Below are positions 1 to 11,742 of a stretch of 64,000 nt of DNA, in pieces. The position numbers and the translations under genes are program-made. Every line of letters starts with the position of its first letter. Position 1 is the first letter of the stretch. Location of the stretch: assembly GCA_905250115.1 (NCBI GenBank), contig CAJNOI010000102.1, forward strand, positions 186,001 through 250,000, in the 5' to 3' direction. The notes beneath the pieces were generated by a model. That model did no database searches. It had not been told where the DNA came from and was given only the letters and a program-made list of their open reading frames with translations. The DNA is from Adineta steineri. Taxonomy: Eukaryota; Rotifera; Eurotatoria; Adinetida; Adinetidae.

Positions 1-661
1 GTATCCAATAATGTTATGGTTGGTCGCCTTTGCTAGCTTGGAACGTTATCTACTTATTTTTCATCAGCAGATTGTCTTGAAAACAAAGAAACGAAAATTT
101 TTCGTTCACTATTTACCAATTGTATTCATCATACTCTTTGGTTGCGTGTGGGATACTTATCTAATCTTCTTCTATCCTTGTGAGCAAACACAGTTCGACT
201 ATACTCAAGGTGACTGTGGTGGTGCCTGTTACGAGTTCTCTGAAGATTCAATTCTCATTAACATCGACTGGACTCTCACTTCACTACTACCAATGTTTCT
301 TGATATGCTATTCAATTTGATTCTCATTCTACATGTACTTCATCAAAGACGAAAGACAAACAAGAATCTTGGGAACATACAAGTGCGACAAACATGGAAA
401 CGGACTCGGAAAATGTTTCTACAGTTGTTGCCTATTGCATGTATCTTTTTACTCTTTGAACTGCCGTACGTTGCCGCTAATATTGTAGCTTCAACACAGA
501 CATCATTTAATAGTTCCGCATCGTTCTATACTAATAACTTTACTTATTGTTTAGACATATTCATGCCGTTTGCAATATTGATCAACCAGAAGAAGATACA
601 AGAACGTCTCTTCAGACTTTGTACAAGAGGAACCAGAGCTGTAGCTAATGGTCACCAGTGA
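1..661 (+). CDS. Rhodopsin-like GPCR, 3' part (cut by window start)
   Basis: Open reading frame running in from the window edge, so the start and the first three helices are missing. The frame stays open upstream of the Met at position 11. The visible part begins at the end of TM3 with a SLERY motif, matching the DRY box of class A receptors. TM4 to TM7 follow as clear hydrophobic segments, with a Cys-containing second extracellular loop (the CGGACY region) and a basic short tail. No intron is visible. It resembles the two other GPCR genes in this window in size and lack of introns, but the sequences are diverged, so they are not recent tandem copies. The ligand cannot be told. TM5-TM7 spacing fits a peptide-receptor-type fold, which is inference only. 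Confidence 0.8.
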   Translation, partial: YPIMLWLVAFASLERYLLIFHQQIVLKTKKRKFFVHYLPIVFIILFGCVWDTYLIFFYPCEQTQFDYTQGDCGGACYEFSEDSILINIDWTLTSLLPMFLDMLFNLILILHVLHQRRKTNKNLGNIQVRQTWKRTRKMFLQLLPIACIFLLFELPYVAANIVASTQTSFNSSASFYTNNFTYCLDIFMPFAILINQKKIQERLFRLCTRGTRAVANGHQ

Positions 662-1538
662 GTGAATGTAGAGTAAATCTAATGAAAATCTTATATTTTA
701 TAACAACAACAGAAATTTTCGATTATTCTCTCAATCATTATCAACCAGAAAACACAACTAAAAACATGTAAATATAATAAAGTTATAACAGTACAAGTAT
801 AATAATACAAATATATGAAAGACTTTAACTTTAACAACATAAACATTTTACATGAATATCAATGACAAACGATGTTGATTATCACCAATAATAAATTTTA
901 GTGAACGACTGGAAATCGAGATATGCTTTGATGAATAGTAATTTCAGATGAAAGTAGTTTTACCTGCTCACAAAAAAAGAAGGGATGAAATGTTGATGCC
1001 TGGTATAATTTCTTTTTTATAGCTCTTTTCTAATCAATAAAGCCTGGCTGATGTCGCAATTCTAGCATTGTGAAAAGACATGCTGACAAAAATCTTCTCC
1101 TGTTAAATAATGTACGAGTGGTTTTGGTCGAGAAACTGCAGAATCGATATGAATTTGGAAGCGAGAATCTCATGTCAAAATTATTCGACTGCATCAACGT
1201 AAATCCGATCTCAAATTCGCTTACTTGCAATGAATTCATTGATCAGCATCTCGAGGATGTGGGTGCGAGCGTTATTCTTATCTCACACTCACCCTCGAGG
1301 TGGTTTTTCTTTTTCAACTTCTAGTCGCTTGATTTGATGAAATGTAGATGGTCGCCTCGATATGATGCTGTCTCTAACAGAATAGAATCGTTTTTTACAA
1401 GAAATGTATTGTTAACCCACTTTCATGATAAGCAAAAGAGAAATAATACATTGTGAAAATCACCACATGGAGTGTACTATGATATAAGTGAAAGAAAATG
1501 GTTTTATATTCGTATTATTTTACTCTATACACAGAGCA
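662..1538. other. Spacer with one G-rich palindrome
   Basis: AT-rich spacer between a GPCR stop and the PQQ-propeller start. A stretch at 1070-1324 is open on the plus strand, but it runs through the palindrome at 1247-1302 and shows no known domain, so I do not call a gene. An AATAAA-like signal near 775 may serve the GPCR. Confidence 0.6.
1247..1302. repeat. G-rich short palindrome (family P), copy 1
   Basis: Left arm CTCGAGGATGTGGGTG and right arm CACTCACCCTCGAGG form an inverted repeat around a loop of about 20 bases. It belongs to the dispersed CTTGAGGGTGTGGG family listed at 13858, 18541, 21462, 24660, 28221, 31697 and 32776. Confidence 0.7.
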
Positions 1539-3043
1539 ATGAGGTATTATTTGGTTGTATTGTTAATTTATATTATCTCGTATCGATTTACGATTTTTGG
1601 CACGAAATTTGACGATGATGATCCCGAGTCACTCTGGTCAACTGGCATGGGTAATTCTCAAAGTACCTATCGCATTCAACCAACCGTAGCTACGAATTAT
1701 TCAAAACTTCCATGGACATATGAGTATAATTTAACATCGCAAGATGTCACTAGATTTGGTCATGCTGCTGGTATTAATGGTGACATGTACTTTTTCATTA
1801 GTCAAATAAGATCTCATCCAGGCAAGTGTCTTTTTTCTCCTCCTCCGACGAAATATACGATTTTTAGTTATATTCTAAAAAAAATCTGTTAATTAATTTT
1901 CAGACCTAATTTTAAGTTGATAAAGATAATTGTTTTTATTCAGGTGATTTTATGGTATGTCTTACTACAAATGGTAACGTTCGTTGGACACTTTTTATCG
2001 AACCTGTAGAAGACATGGATCCTATTGGTTTATCTAACATTATTGTTGATCGACAGGGACAACTTTTCTATACTATCTCCTGGTCAGGTGATACAATCTA
2101 TACCGCAAAAATCTGTCGTGTCACACAGGCTCAAATATCACATCCTGTTCAACAGTGTGTAGAAGATTATCAGGTATTTGCATATGTTACTTCATCACTG
2201 GCACTAGATGACAAATATGATCTCCTAGTAGCAGCAGTAAGTGATAACGAAATTGAAACTGTACCAGCTGTTTTGGATAAAAAAACACTAAAGTTAGTGT
2301 GGATAAATAGACATTATTTTGGTGCTGGCATGGATGGACAATATCGATGTGATACGAATACAGGCGATATACTCTGGCTAGGCGGTGATTGGCGTCTTAT
2401 AAAATTTGATCATAATGGAAAGAATTTATTAAACAATTATACAACACCCAGTGCTGGTGGTTACGACTTTGTTTTAGACAGACAACAACAAATAATTGTA
2501 CAACCCTGGCAAAACGCATCTAGTTTACCATGGAAACTTCTTGTTTCATCATATGATGTATCTGCACAACAAATAAAAGAACGATGGCGTTGGGAAGCAC
2601 CTTCATTAATTGCTGATAATGATGATATAACATCTCCTAGTATAGATGAGAATGGTACGGTTTATATGTCAAGTATGCCTCTAGTATTCGCTATTGATAC
2701 TCAAGGAAAAGTGATGTGGACAACTCGATTAGCAACATCAAGTGAAATGGAAACATATGATTTAACTTCTTCTTATCTTGGAATGAATACAAAACGACGT
2801 GTTCTTTACGTTGTGACTATTACGACATATTCTCAAACGTCAAAGTTCCTTTATTTTATTACTGCAGTTAATATGGACACCGGCAAGGTGATTAAACGCA
2901 TTAATTTGAATCTAGGAACCGATAAACAAATCAGTCCGCAAAGTCTAATTTTAGTTGGGAACGAAATGCTCTACTTTTCTTGGTTAACGGGACAATATCC
3001 AGAATCGGTACCATTCAAAGTAATAGGTATTCAACAAGTCTAA
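1539..3043 (+). CDS. PQQ-type beta-propeller protein, secreted or membrane-anchored
   Basis: Two exons, 1539-1821 and 1944-3043, give 460 residues. The upstream in-frame codon at 1488 is GTG, so the first ATG (1539) is chosen; it opens a hydrophobic leader (residues about 2-22) that is a signal peptide or anchor. The mature part has repeated W/Y-rich blades with GNVRWT, GDILWLGG and GKVMWTTR strings typical of PQQ-like propellers (BamB/quinoprotein type). The intron starts with GCAAGT and ends TTATTCAG. Only this GC-AG intron keeps the frame, because the nearby GT at 1827 gives the wrong phase. No catalytic PQQ-dehydrogenase residues are recognised, so a binding or scaffold role is likelier than an enzyme. 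Such propellers are common in bacteria; transfer is possible but untested. Confidence 0.75.
1822..1943 (+). other. GC-AG intron of the PQQ-propeller gene
   Basis: Donor CCAG|GCAAGT fits the consensus apart from the C, and the acceptor is TTTTTATTCAG. Splicing leaves codon phase 1 on both sides and joins HPG to DFMVCLTTNGN without a stop. At 122 bp it is longer than most introns here. Confidence 0.7.
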
Positions 3044-4652
3044 GCATCGGAACAATTATTTTAATATAATGTTGAATATGATTATTATAGCCGTGGTTTT
3101 GAAAAAAATAAAAAGAATCAAGCAGTTAAATTAGTTTTTATATCACGAAGTAAGTGAACCTTTCTAATACCTATACCCGTACCAACACCCACGAGTAATT
3201 TCGTGTGATAATAATCCGTACGGTTTACAAAGTTGTTTAAGTCTTTGATCGGTGACGCTTAAGAAATACAAAAATCCTAGATGATGTGCAATGTAAGTAT
3301 GGAAGCCACGATGATCGAGTACTTGAGAACGAACATATCGATAGATTTCATCATAGTCTTAGTTTTTTCATACATTCATTCTATCGGATCTATTTTATTC
3401 AGATACGTAGCAATATTCGATTGAGGAATTGAATTAAATATTTCAATCAATACTCGAATAAAACAATCAGAATTAACTATGAAAGAAAATACTGCTAATG
3501 ACATTGAGTCGCAACGATGTTAGCATATGTCATGTAAATATCTAGTAATCCATTCATAACAAAGATACTTGATGTATTTTGAATTAAAACTGATGATCGT
3601 GATACAATTGGACTTTATTTTCAACCAAATCAACTAACAGCTTCGGAAACTTTACCAATATAGATCTGTAATGAACTTTGAATCCCAAATTACTGAATAG
3701 GTGCTATTCTATACCTTCAGCTGGTAGCTATATTTGGAAGAATACCTTCATCTTATCATCATTACACTACATTTTTTAAACGCTTGTGGATCAATTATAA
3801 AGAAACTGGTATATACTACTAACGTAAAGACCGATACACAAAAAGCAGAAGAAAGAAATATTCTTTTGGGAAGTGCACTCACGTATAAGGAAAATAGATA
3901 TCGATGTGTATTTATATACGTTTCAGATATGAATTTGATTTACCGTACCGTCATGAGACATCGTAGAAAGGAAGGAGGTATTCAACTTTAGATACATAGA
4001 ATGAATATCTAGATTCATGCCTCTTCTCAGCTGAGACATTAACTTTTGAATATAAAAATATATACAATATTTCATCCGATTCTCTTTGATTCTTACCTAT
4101 CAAATACTGATGCAGTATTCTTTCGAAAGTCCTTTTTATCTCTCTCGATATTTACTCAGAAGTACGAGTATTTAAGTCAGAATTAAAAATATCATACATA
4201 TATCTCATATTATGGAAACAATCATTACTCATATTTATTAATTATATAAGAAAAAAACAAAGTGAATTGGTTTTAACAGATAAAGAAGTTCTACGACAAT
4301 TTTTTCTTAGTGGGCATTCAGGACATTCTGTCTACCTATTTGTAGTTCTTTATATTTCAAACTTATTGCTTATCTGTATAGATCCAATCGCATGTCTAAT
4401 TTTATTTTTTGTGCTCGTAATACTTCTCCGTTCAATTCAAAATGAACAAACGTGATATGGTGCTAAAATAACTGGAACGGGAAGAAATTCTAATTGTATG
4501 CAAAGAAATAAGCATTTATGATGTGTCGAACCTTTATGACAGACCATCATATCCTCAAGGATGAAAATTTATTAATGAAAAGAAAAATGTCTACATAAAT
4601 TATAAGAAGAAAAACATCACCGTATTTCACGTTTACGAACATAGATAATACT
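3044..4652. other. Spacer with a possible decayed gene
   Basis: AT-rich stretch with no complete gene. A plus-strand open stretch at 3734-3991 has no ATG start and no known domain. C-rich repeats near 3170-3195 (ACCAACACCCACGAG) resemble one arm of palindrome family P but have no partner arm. The piece at 4267-4455 is listed separately. Confidence 0.5.
4267..4455 (+). pseudogene. Possible PAP2-phosphatase-like remnant
   Basis: A 62-codon open stretch without an ATG. It contains FFLSGHSGHSVY followed by two hydrophobic segments. The SGH core and following helix resemble motif 2 (PSGH) of PAP2/lipid phosphatases, where the His is catalytic. Motifs 1 (KxxxxxxRP) and 3 (SRxxxxxHxxxD) are not found nearby, so if the reading is right this is a leftover exon or fragment. 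A chance hydrophobic ORF is a real alternative. Confidence 0.3.
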
Positions 4653-5603
4653 TTATTTGCATAAAAGTACATTTTTCATTTCCTTTCGAAATGTTTTTGA
4701 TACCATTAAATTAATGTAACAACTGGTGGACATTGGAATATAAGTGAACAAAAGGGTGATGCTCATCAAAAATGAATTTATTTGACTTTGTGCTAAACTT
4801 TTGGTTTGATATTGAACGATTTGCTCATAGAGAGAAACAATTACAAACAACAAATTGAAAATAATATAAACAGTAACATTGATAAGTAATATTTTGATCA
4901 GTTGACGATCTTTCGGATGTCCAGGATTCAGAACATTACCCATCGTATTTGACAAAGGAGTAACTCTTACACGATGTGAAGATTGAATGTTCTTGATTGT
5001 ATATATTTCACAGATAATCATAAGTGTAGGTATGACGATGACTTTTATTAATTGATAATAGTTCATAAATGCTAAATATCCATCAGAATAGGAATAACAG
5101 ACATAATAGTTTGGTATAATTTCTATAATGTTGGCGAAGACTAATGCAGGACTGTGAAATAACATACAACATATTGTACCAACAATGATACACGTATACG
5201 CAATACGACTATTACTATACCGACGTATGCCTGCATTTCGTGAAGTGAATAACATTCGATCAATTGAAGCCAAAATCAAATAGAACGGACTGAGAATATT
5301 AACAACATATCCGCTAAAGTAAATAAAACGACAGAAACTGCTACTCCATGTTGTCGTACTAATGCTATAGCCATATGCTAGAATTAGTTGTGAAAGAACT
5401 ACACATATTTGATAAAGATTAGCAATGTTGTATGCAATAAAATAGACTGAACATGCATTTTTACGAAGATTCTTCTTCGAAAAAATAATCAAATTAAATA
5501 TACAGCTGATAACACCAATATAGAACATAAATGCAGCACCATATTGAAATATATGTGTTTGTGCCGATACTAATGATTTGATATAATCCATTTCGGACGA
5601 CAT
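4653..5603 (-). CDS. Intronless rhodopsin-like GPCR
   Basis: Complete single-exon gene of 316 residues. The reading frame extends three codons further to a TTG, but the first ATG (5603) gives MSSEMDYIKS and is taken as the start. Seven hydrophobic segments are visible. TM1 contains IGVISCIFNLIIF with an Asn near its end, TM3 ends in ILASIDRMLF (the DRY equivalent is IDR), and a conserved Cys precedes TM3. The third cytoplasmic loop carries basic residues and a GHPKDRQLIK stretch before TM6. TM7 lacks a standard NPxxY; it reads YIPMSTSCYINLMVS. The short tail ends MKNVLLCK. It belongs to the large, poorly characterised set of rotifer class A receptors; ligand unknown. Confidence 0.85.
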   Translation of the reverse strand: MSSEMDYIKSLVSAQTHIFQYGAAFMFYIGVISCIFNLIIFSKKNLRKNACSVYFIAYNIANLYQICVVLSQLILAYGYSISTTTWSSSFCRFIYFSGYVVNILSPFYLILASIDRMLFTSRNAGIRRYSNSRIAYTCIIVGTICCMLFHSPALVFANIIEIIPNYYVCYSYSDGYLAFMNYYQLIKVIVIPTLMIICEIYTIKNIQSSHRVRVTPLSNTMGNVLNPGHPKDRQLIKILLINVTVYIIFNLLFVIVSLYEQIVQYQTKSLAQSQINSFLMSITLLFTYIPMSTSCYINLMVSKTFRKEMKNVLLCK

Positions 5604-6811
5604 GGTAACCAAATATATTAATCGTTAAGATGTTTTCGAGGATTTTTTAGACGGTTGAAAAATTAGTTTATTAAGAGATCTGTAGTGAAGTAATACTATA
5701 TTATTTTTTGAATCTCAACTAGAAATGCTCATTTATCTTTACTTCATAAAGAATAAAAATGGCCTTATAAAGTACAACAAAATAAATAAATTATTGCTGT
5801 AAGTGTTTTTTTATTAACTAAAAGTCATTTCGTAGGTGTTTACTTATCAATTAAAAAATGAATTCAAAAGATACTACGCAAAAAAATGACAATATGCTAA
5901 TGGGCTTCTCTTTTAATTAAATATTTGTCTTGACGTCATGTGAGTTATTTCATTAAATGCTTTCAATAATATTTGAATAGTATTTTTTTTTAAAATTATA
6001 TGATGTTTTATTGTAAAAGTGACTAAGACTTTAATTTGAATGAAGTTCTACTCAAAATAAAAGATGAAATCAACCTTTTTATTATTTGGATCAAATTTTT
6101 CAGTATATATTTTTATATTTAAAAAAATAATTGTACAAATCGCATCAAGAGTTCGTTGTTGTGACAATGATTTAATCTATTCTTTTTTAATTTATAAAAA
6201 TTAAAGGTTGCTCTGTTTTTTTTGATTCTTTATAAAATAATAAAAACACCTCGAGTCTGAATAGATTTATATCTGCGAACAATAATTTTTCATTATTAGA
6301 TGTTGACAAACATAAAGAAGAAATTAATTTTTTTCCGATGATCCATCTCATCTGTAAGAAACTAATTTATTTTTTTTCATTTAATATCTGAAGAAGACAG
6401 ATTTCTGTTTCAGACAAGCTACAACGCCAGATCATATAACAATGACTACGTGTAGTACCACTGAGTTTCATTTAAACGCATGAATGAATCAATCGAGATT
6501 TCAAATTGATGTATTTCGAAATGAATATACCGACCTTGAATAAAGTAGTGCACAATTATTATGAATACTTTGTTCTGTATCAAATATACTATAAACATCC
6601 TATTCCACAATCGCATAATACCTGCTCTTCGATCGATTATTTACTTGTGTATCAGTTCGATGAAGATGCAAGAATTGCTTTCTAATAATTTATTCTCATT
6701 TAATTCTTTTAATGAATATGCAAGTCGATAGGACGTAAAAGTTTTTCGCATGAACAATAGAGAAAAGAACTGTATTTAGTATAAGTTTATAATCGAATGA
6801 ACAAGAAAAAA
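5604..6811. other. Gene-free AT-rich spacer
   Basis: About 1.2 kb upstream of the GPCR start and downstream of the FG-GAP stop (both genes on the minus strand). It has poly-T/poly-A runs and no convincing ORF, RNA gene or repeat. Confidence 0.6.
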
Positions 6812-9800
6812 TTAACAAGTCTGTAAGAAAATATTTAAATTGTCAGTACCATTATTTGCTACAGCAAAATCTATCTTTCCATCATTACTAAAATCACCAA
6901 CAGCGATAGAGAACGGATGCGATCCGTACTCCATCGCAAAAAGGATGATCATGTTAAATATACCATTACTACGTCCAAGAAATACACCTAATTCGTTGCT
7001 ATTATAATTAACGACGACAATATCAAGTTTAGTATCATTATTAAAATAACCAACAGCCACAGAATAAGGAGACGAAAATGAACCAGTTGAATACGTCGTT
7101 TGATTTGGAAACGAACCATCACCAACTCCAAGAAAAATACTGATGCTGTCGGAACCATAATTAGCAGTGACAATGTCGAGTCGATTGTCGTTATTGAAAT
7201 CACCAACTGCTGCAGAGTATGGAGATGAATTCATACCAGTTGAATATGTTGTTTGATTTGTAAAAGTAATATTACCCAATCCCAAGAAAATACCAATATT
7301 ATTAGCGCGTGAATTGGCCACTCCAATATCTGTTTGGTTATCATTGTTAAAATCACCAATGACAAACGATCGTGGTCGGGAATCTTGGCCAGTTAGAAGC
7401 GTCAGTTGCGGTAAAAAAGCTTTATTCTCACCACCAAACAGTATCAAGACGTTGTTGTCACCTGAATTTGCTACAAGAAGATCAAGTCGAGTATCTTCAT
7501 TAAAATCACCAACACTTAGACCATATGGTTGAGTACCAACTGAATATGTAACTTGAGACATAAACGTTCCATTCCCAAAACCTAGTAACACACCCACCGT
7601 ATTGCTACCGAAATTACTAACAACAAGATCTAATCGTTTGTCCTTGTTGAAATCTGCAACAACTACAGATTCAGGAAGTGGACCCACTGGATACGTCACT
7701 TTATCTGCGAAGGATCCATCACCATATCCCAGGAGAACACTCACTTGACGCTGACCCACCGTAGCAACAGCAATATCCAGTAATGTATCATTGTTGAAAT
7801 CATCGACAGCGATAGCCACTGGGTTGCCGTCAACTGGATACGGCGTTTGATTTGCAAAAGTACCGTCACCAATCCCCAGAAGAATACTCACATCATTAGG
7901 GCCATAATTGGCAACAGCGATATCTAATCGAGAATCCCGATTAAAATCACCAACAACTACAGAGTATGGTTGAGCATTGGTCAAATATGTTCTTTGATCA
8001 GTAAAACTACCATCAATATTTCCAAGAAGGATACTGACATTATTACTACCATAATTGGTAACAACTAGATCCAATCGAGTGTCGTTGTTAAAGTCACCAA
8101 CAGCTACATAGAATGGACTAGTGCCGACTGAATAGATAATTTGATTTGCAAAACTACCCTTCCCATTTCCAAAAAGAATACTCACACTATTATTATTAGT
8201 GTTGGCGACAACAATATCTAGTCTATTATCGTTGTTAAAATCACCAACAGTTACACCTCGTGGTTGAGACCCAACTGAATATGTCATTTGTTGAGAAAAC
8301 GTACCATTCCCATATCCGAGAAGTATACTCACATTACCATCATTATAATTAGTGGCTACAATATCAAGATGAGTATCATTGTTGAAATCACCAGTAGCAA
8401 TATACCGTGATCCAGAACCAGTTGAATATGTGTTTTGCGTTAGAAAAGATCCAGTATTGTATGCAACAAGAATATCGATATTATCATTATCGTCGTATCC
8501 CACAACAATTTCTGATTGTCTGTCGTTATTAAAATCACCAGAAGAGATAACCAACGGAGAAGACGCAAAAGGACTTTGATAAATGATTTGTTTTTCAAAT
8601 GATTCCTTTCCATTTCCAAGTAACATACCGATTGTTTTGGTATTATAAGTCGCCACAGCAATATCTAGATAAGTATCACCATTGAAATCGCTGATAGTAA
8701 TAGACGATGGATGAGAATTGGAGCCCATGTTGATCATCATTTGGTTTGTAAACATGGTATCACCATTTCCAAAAAGAACACCTACATTGCCAGTACCGAA
8801 ATTAGCTACAACAATATCCAGTCGAGTATCATTGTTTATATCAGCGACAGCAATCGAGCTCAACTTAGAACCACCACCAGATGCATAAGTCATAGAATTT
8901 TCAAGAGCACCCCGGTTAAATTGAAGTAATACACCTACATTATTACTCTGATAGGCGGCCACAACGATATCCAGTCGAGTATCTTTATTCAAATCAGCAA
9001 TAGCTATAGTGAGTGAAGTTATGCCAGTGTTATATGACCCCCGATTTTCAAAAGAACCATTACCATCTCCGAACCATATCAAAACATCTGCAAAACTAGC
9101 ACAAGCGATAACAATGTCTAATCGAGTATCATTGTTCATGTCACCGACAGCTACAGATGTTGGAGAAGTGCCAGTTGCATACGTTGTTTGTTTTGCAAAA
9201 GATCCATTATTATTTCCAAGGAGGACGCCTACATTATTGCTTCCAAAATTGGCAATAACGATATCCAGTCGAGAGTCATTGTTCAAGTCAACAACGACTA
9301 TCCAAAACGGTTTAGTACCAACTGAATATGCCATAGAATTCACAAAATTGCCATTACCATCGGCAAGTAGAACATTCACATTGTTGCTATCAAGATTGAC
9401 AACAATAATATCTATTCGGGTGTCGTTATTGAGGTCACCTAACGCTAAAGCTTGTGGACCAAGATCAGTTGAATAGGTGCTTTGTTGCCCAAAGGAACCA
9501 TTACCACACCCAAGAAGTATACTGATATTATTACTAGCAACATTGGCAACCACTAGATCGAGCCAAGTATCGTTATTGACATCGCTAATAGCTACAAATA
9601 CTGGAGAAGATCCAGTTGTATATGTCACTTGATCGCTAAAAGACCCATAACCATCGCCAAGAAAAACGCCCACATTACTGCTACCATAATTGGCAACAAC
9701 TAGATCTAGAAAAGTATCATTATTAACGTCGCCAATAGTTACAAATGAAGGATGACTATCAGTGACATATGTATCTGACAGGCTAAAAGTACCATCACTA

Positions 9801-11742
9801 TGACCAGAAAAAATAGTTGTGGTATTGTCGAGATAATTGACAACAGCCATATCTAATATAGTGTCATTGTTGAAATCACCAAGAGCCAAAGACCGTGGCG
9901 AAGATCCGGTTGTATACGGTTTTGCATTTGGAAAACCTTCGAAATAGCCACTAAGAATATCAATACTACCAGTATCATTATTAACAATAATCATATCTAG
10001 TCGATTGTCTCCGTTGAAATCACATATTGCCAATGAAATCGATGAAGAAGATCCAGTTGAATTCATTCTTGGTTCGTCAAAACTACCATCTCCAAATCCA
10101 CGAAGCTGACCGATATTATTACTACCGATACCAACGAAGATTAAGTCTTGATGTTTGTCGTCGTTGAAGTCACCAACACCAATTGAAAATGGAGATGTAG
10201 CATTTATGGGATATATTGCTTGCTTTGCAAAAGTACTGTTACCATTGCTTAAAAATACACCTATCATATTGGTTCCATAGTTAGTAACAGCAATGTCAAG
10301 AAGTGTATCGTCGTTAAAGTAGCCAACAGCTATCGATGTCGGATGAGAATCATAACCAGTTGAAATGGTTATCTGATTTTCAAACGTGCTATTGCCGTTG
10401 GAAAGAAATATGCCAATATTGCTTGTACCATAATTAGCAATGGCAATGTCTAGATAGTTATCGTTATTGAAATCTCCCGTAACCAATCCGAATGGAAGAG
10501 AATCATAGCCAGTTGAATATGTTATTGGACTTGAGAAGATTCCATTTCTATATCCATAGAATATACTTATGCTATGAGTTCCGAAATTAACAGTAATAAT
10601 ATCAAGTAATGTGTCGTTATTAATATCGACTAAAGTAACTGAAGTTGGACGCGAAGATTGAGTTGAAAGTTCTATTTGACTCTTGAAAGATCCATTTCCA
10701 ACTCCAATAAATATACCGATATTATTAGTACCAAAGTTTGCCACTACAATATCGAATCGAGCATCATTATTTAGATCACCGATAGCAACCATCGATGGAG
10801 CAGCACGAATACCAGTAGAATATTCGATTTGTTTGGAAAACGTGGTATTACCATATCCAAAATATATAGATATGATGCTGACAATAGAGTCAGCAACAAC
10901 CATATCTAGCCAAGTATCGTTGTTGAAATACCCGACGGCAACCGATCGTGGACCATAATTATATTCAATTGGGTTTTTGGACGTTGGCGAGAAGTTCAAC
11001 CCACATTTTTTAGCTAAACAGTATAAAAAAAATGATAAGAAAATTCATTAACTAATGAAAAGCAACTATGTTTGTTGACATGTTGAATCCTCACTATCTG
11101 TTCATATAACTATAACGGAATTAAGCTAGATGATTTTATTACCGGTAAATATTATAATATTTTATATGAAATATTCTGAATAGACATTTAATAGAACTGA
11201 GGAAATTTTTATTCGTTTCAATACCAAACAAGTATTCATTTCTAATGTTTCGCTATTTGGCTCATCTGAATATACGATTTTTGTATTTCTCCGCCTGTGT
11301 CTGCTTCTCCTTCCGTGACTTAAACTGCTTTTATTCGATTTTAATATATAATACGTAGTGTGTTAATAGTGATTGTTAGAAGAATATACCCTGTGGTTTT
11401 GGTGAAGTAAAACAAACTACTAAAATGCCAATTGTCATTGCAACAATTGTAAATAGAAAAAATGCCACACCAGACTTGATTGACCTTGGTATTGACCCGT
11501 ACCAACGTTTTCTAAAATAAAAAATAAGATCATCTGTATATGGAAACAAAAACAATGAAGTCGTACATATTCCATGCAGGTTTCGATGCTGTTACCGAGT
11601 GATCAATTTTGCCACCACTACCAGCCGCTGTTGACTTATTAGTATCCAAAATCGGTCCAATGTCTTCTCTCAGTTCAGCAGATGGTTGCTGAATAGGAAC
11701 CGGAATTTCGGCTAATTCAATGTTATTACCAGTAGAATCCAT
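6812..11742 (-). CDS. Giant FG-GAP/VCBS repeat membrane protein (type II)
   Basis: Three exons on the minus strand, 11742-11567, 11511-11390 and 11013-6812, give 1499 residues. Phases agree at both junctions (introns 55 and 376 bp, GTACGA..TAG and GTATAT..TAG). Exon 1 starts MDSTGNNIEL and is cytosolic-looking. Exon 2 supplies one membrane segment (VAFFLFTIVAAMTIGILVV) after basic residues, so the bulk should face outside. Exon 3 is a continuous array of roughly 28-30 repeats of about 47 residues with the pattern DFNNDxxLDIVVANYGSNNV, the Ca-binding DxNxD loop of FG-GAP_3/VCBS repeats. N-x-T/S sites abound (NNDT in most repeats). Related repeats build integrin-alpha propellers, but long uniform arrays are more typical of bacterial and bdelloid proteins. 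The ligand or partner is unknown. Without the upstream exons the big exon has no ATG. Confidence 0.85.

Noticed and set aside
1827-1943. A canonical GT-AG intron in the PQQ gene starting at 1827
   Set aside because: It leaves the wrong codon phase; only the GC donor at 1822 restores the frame.
7314-10958. Several open frames on the plus strand across the FG-GAP gene
   Set aside because: They are shadows of the repeat array on the minus strand and repeat with its period.
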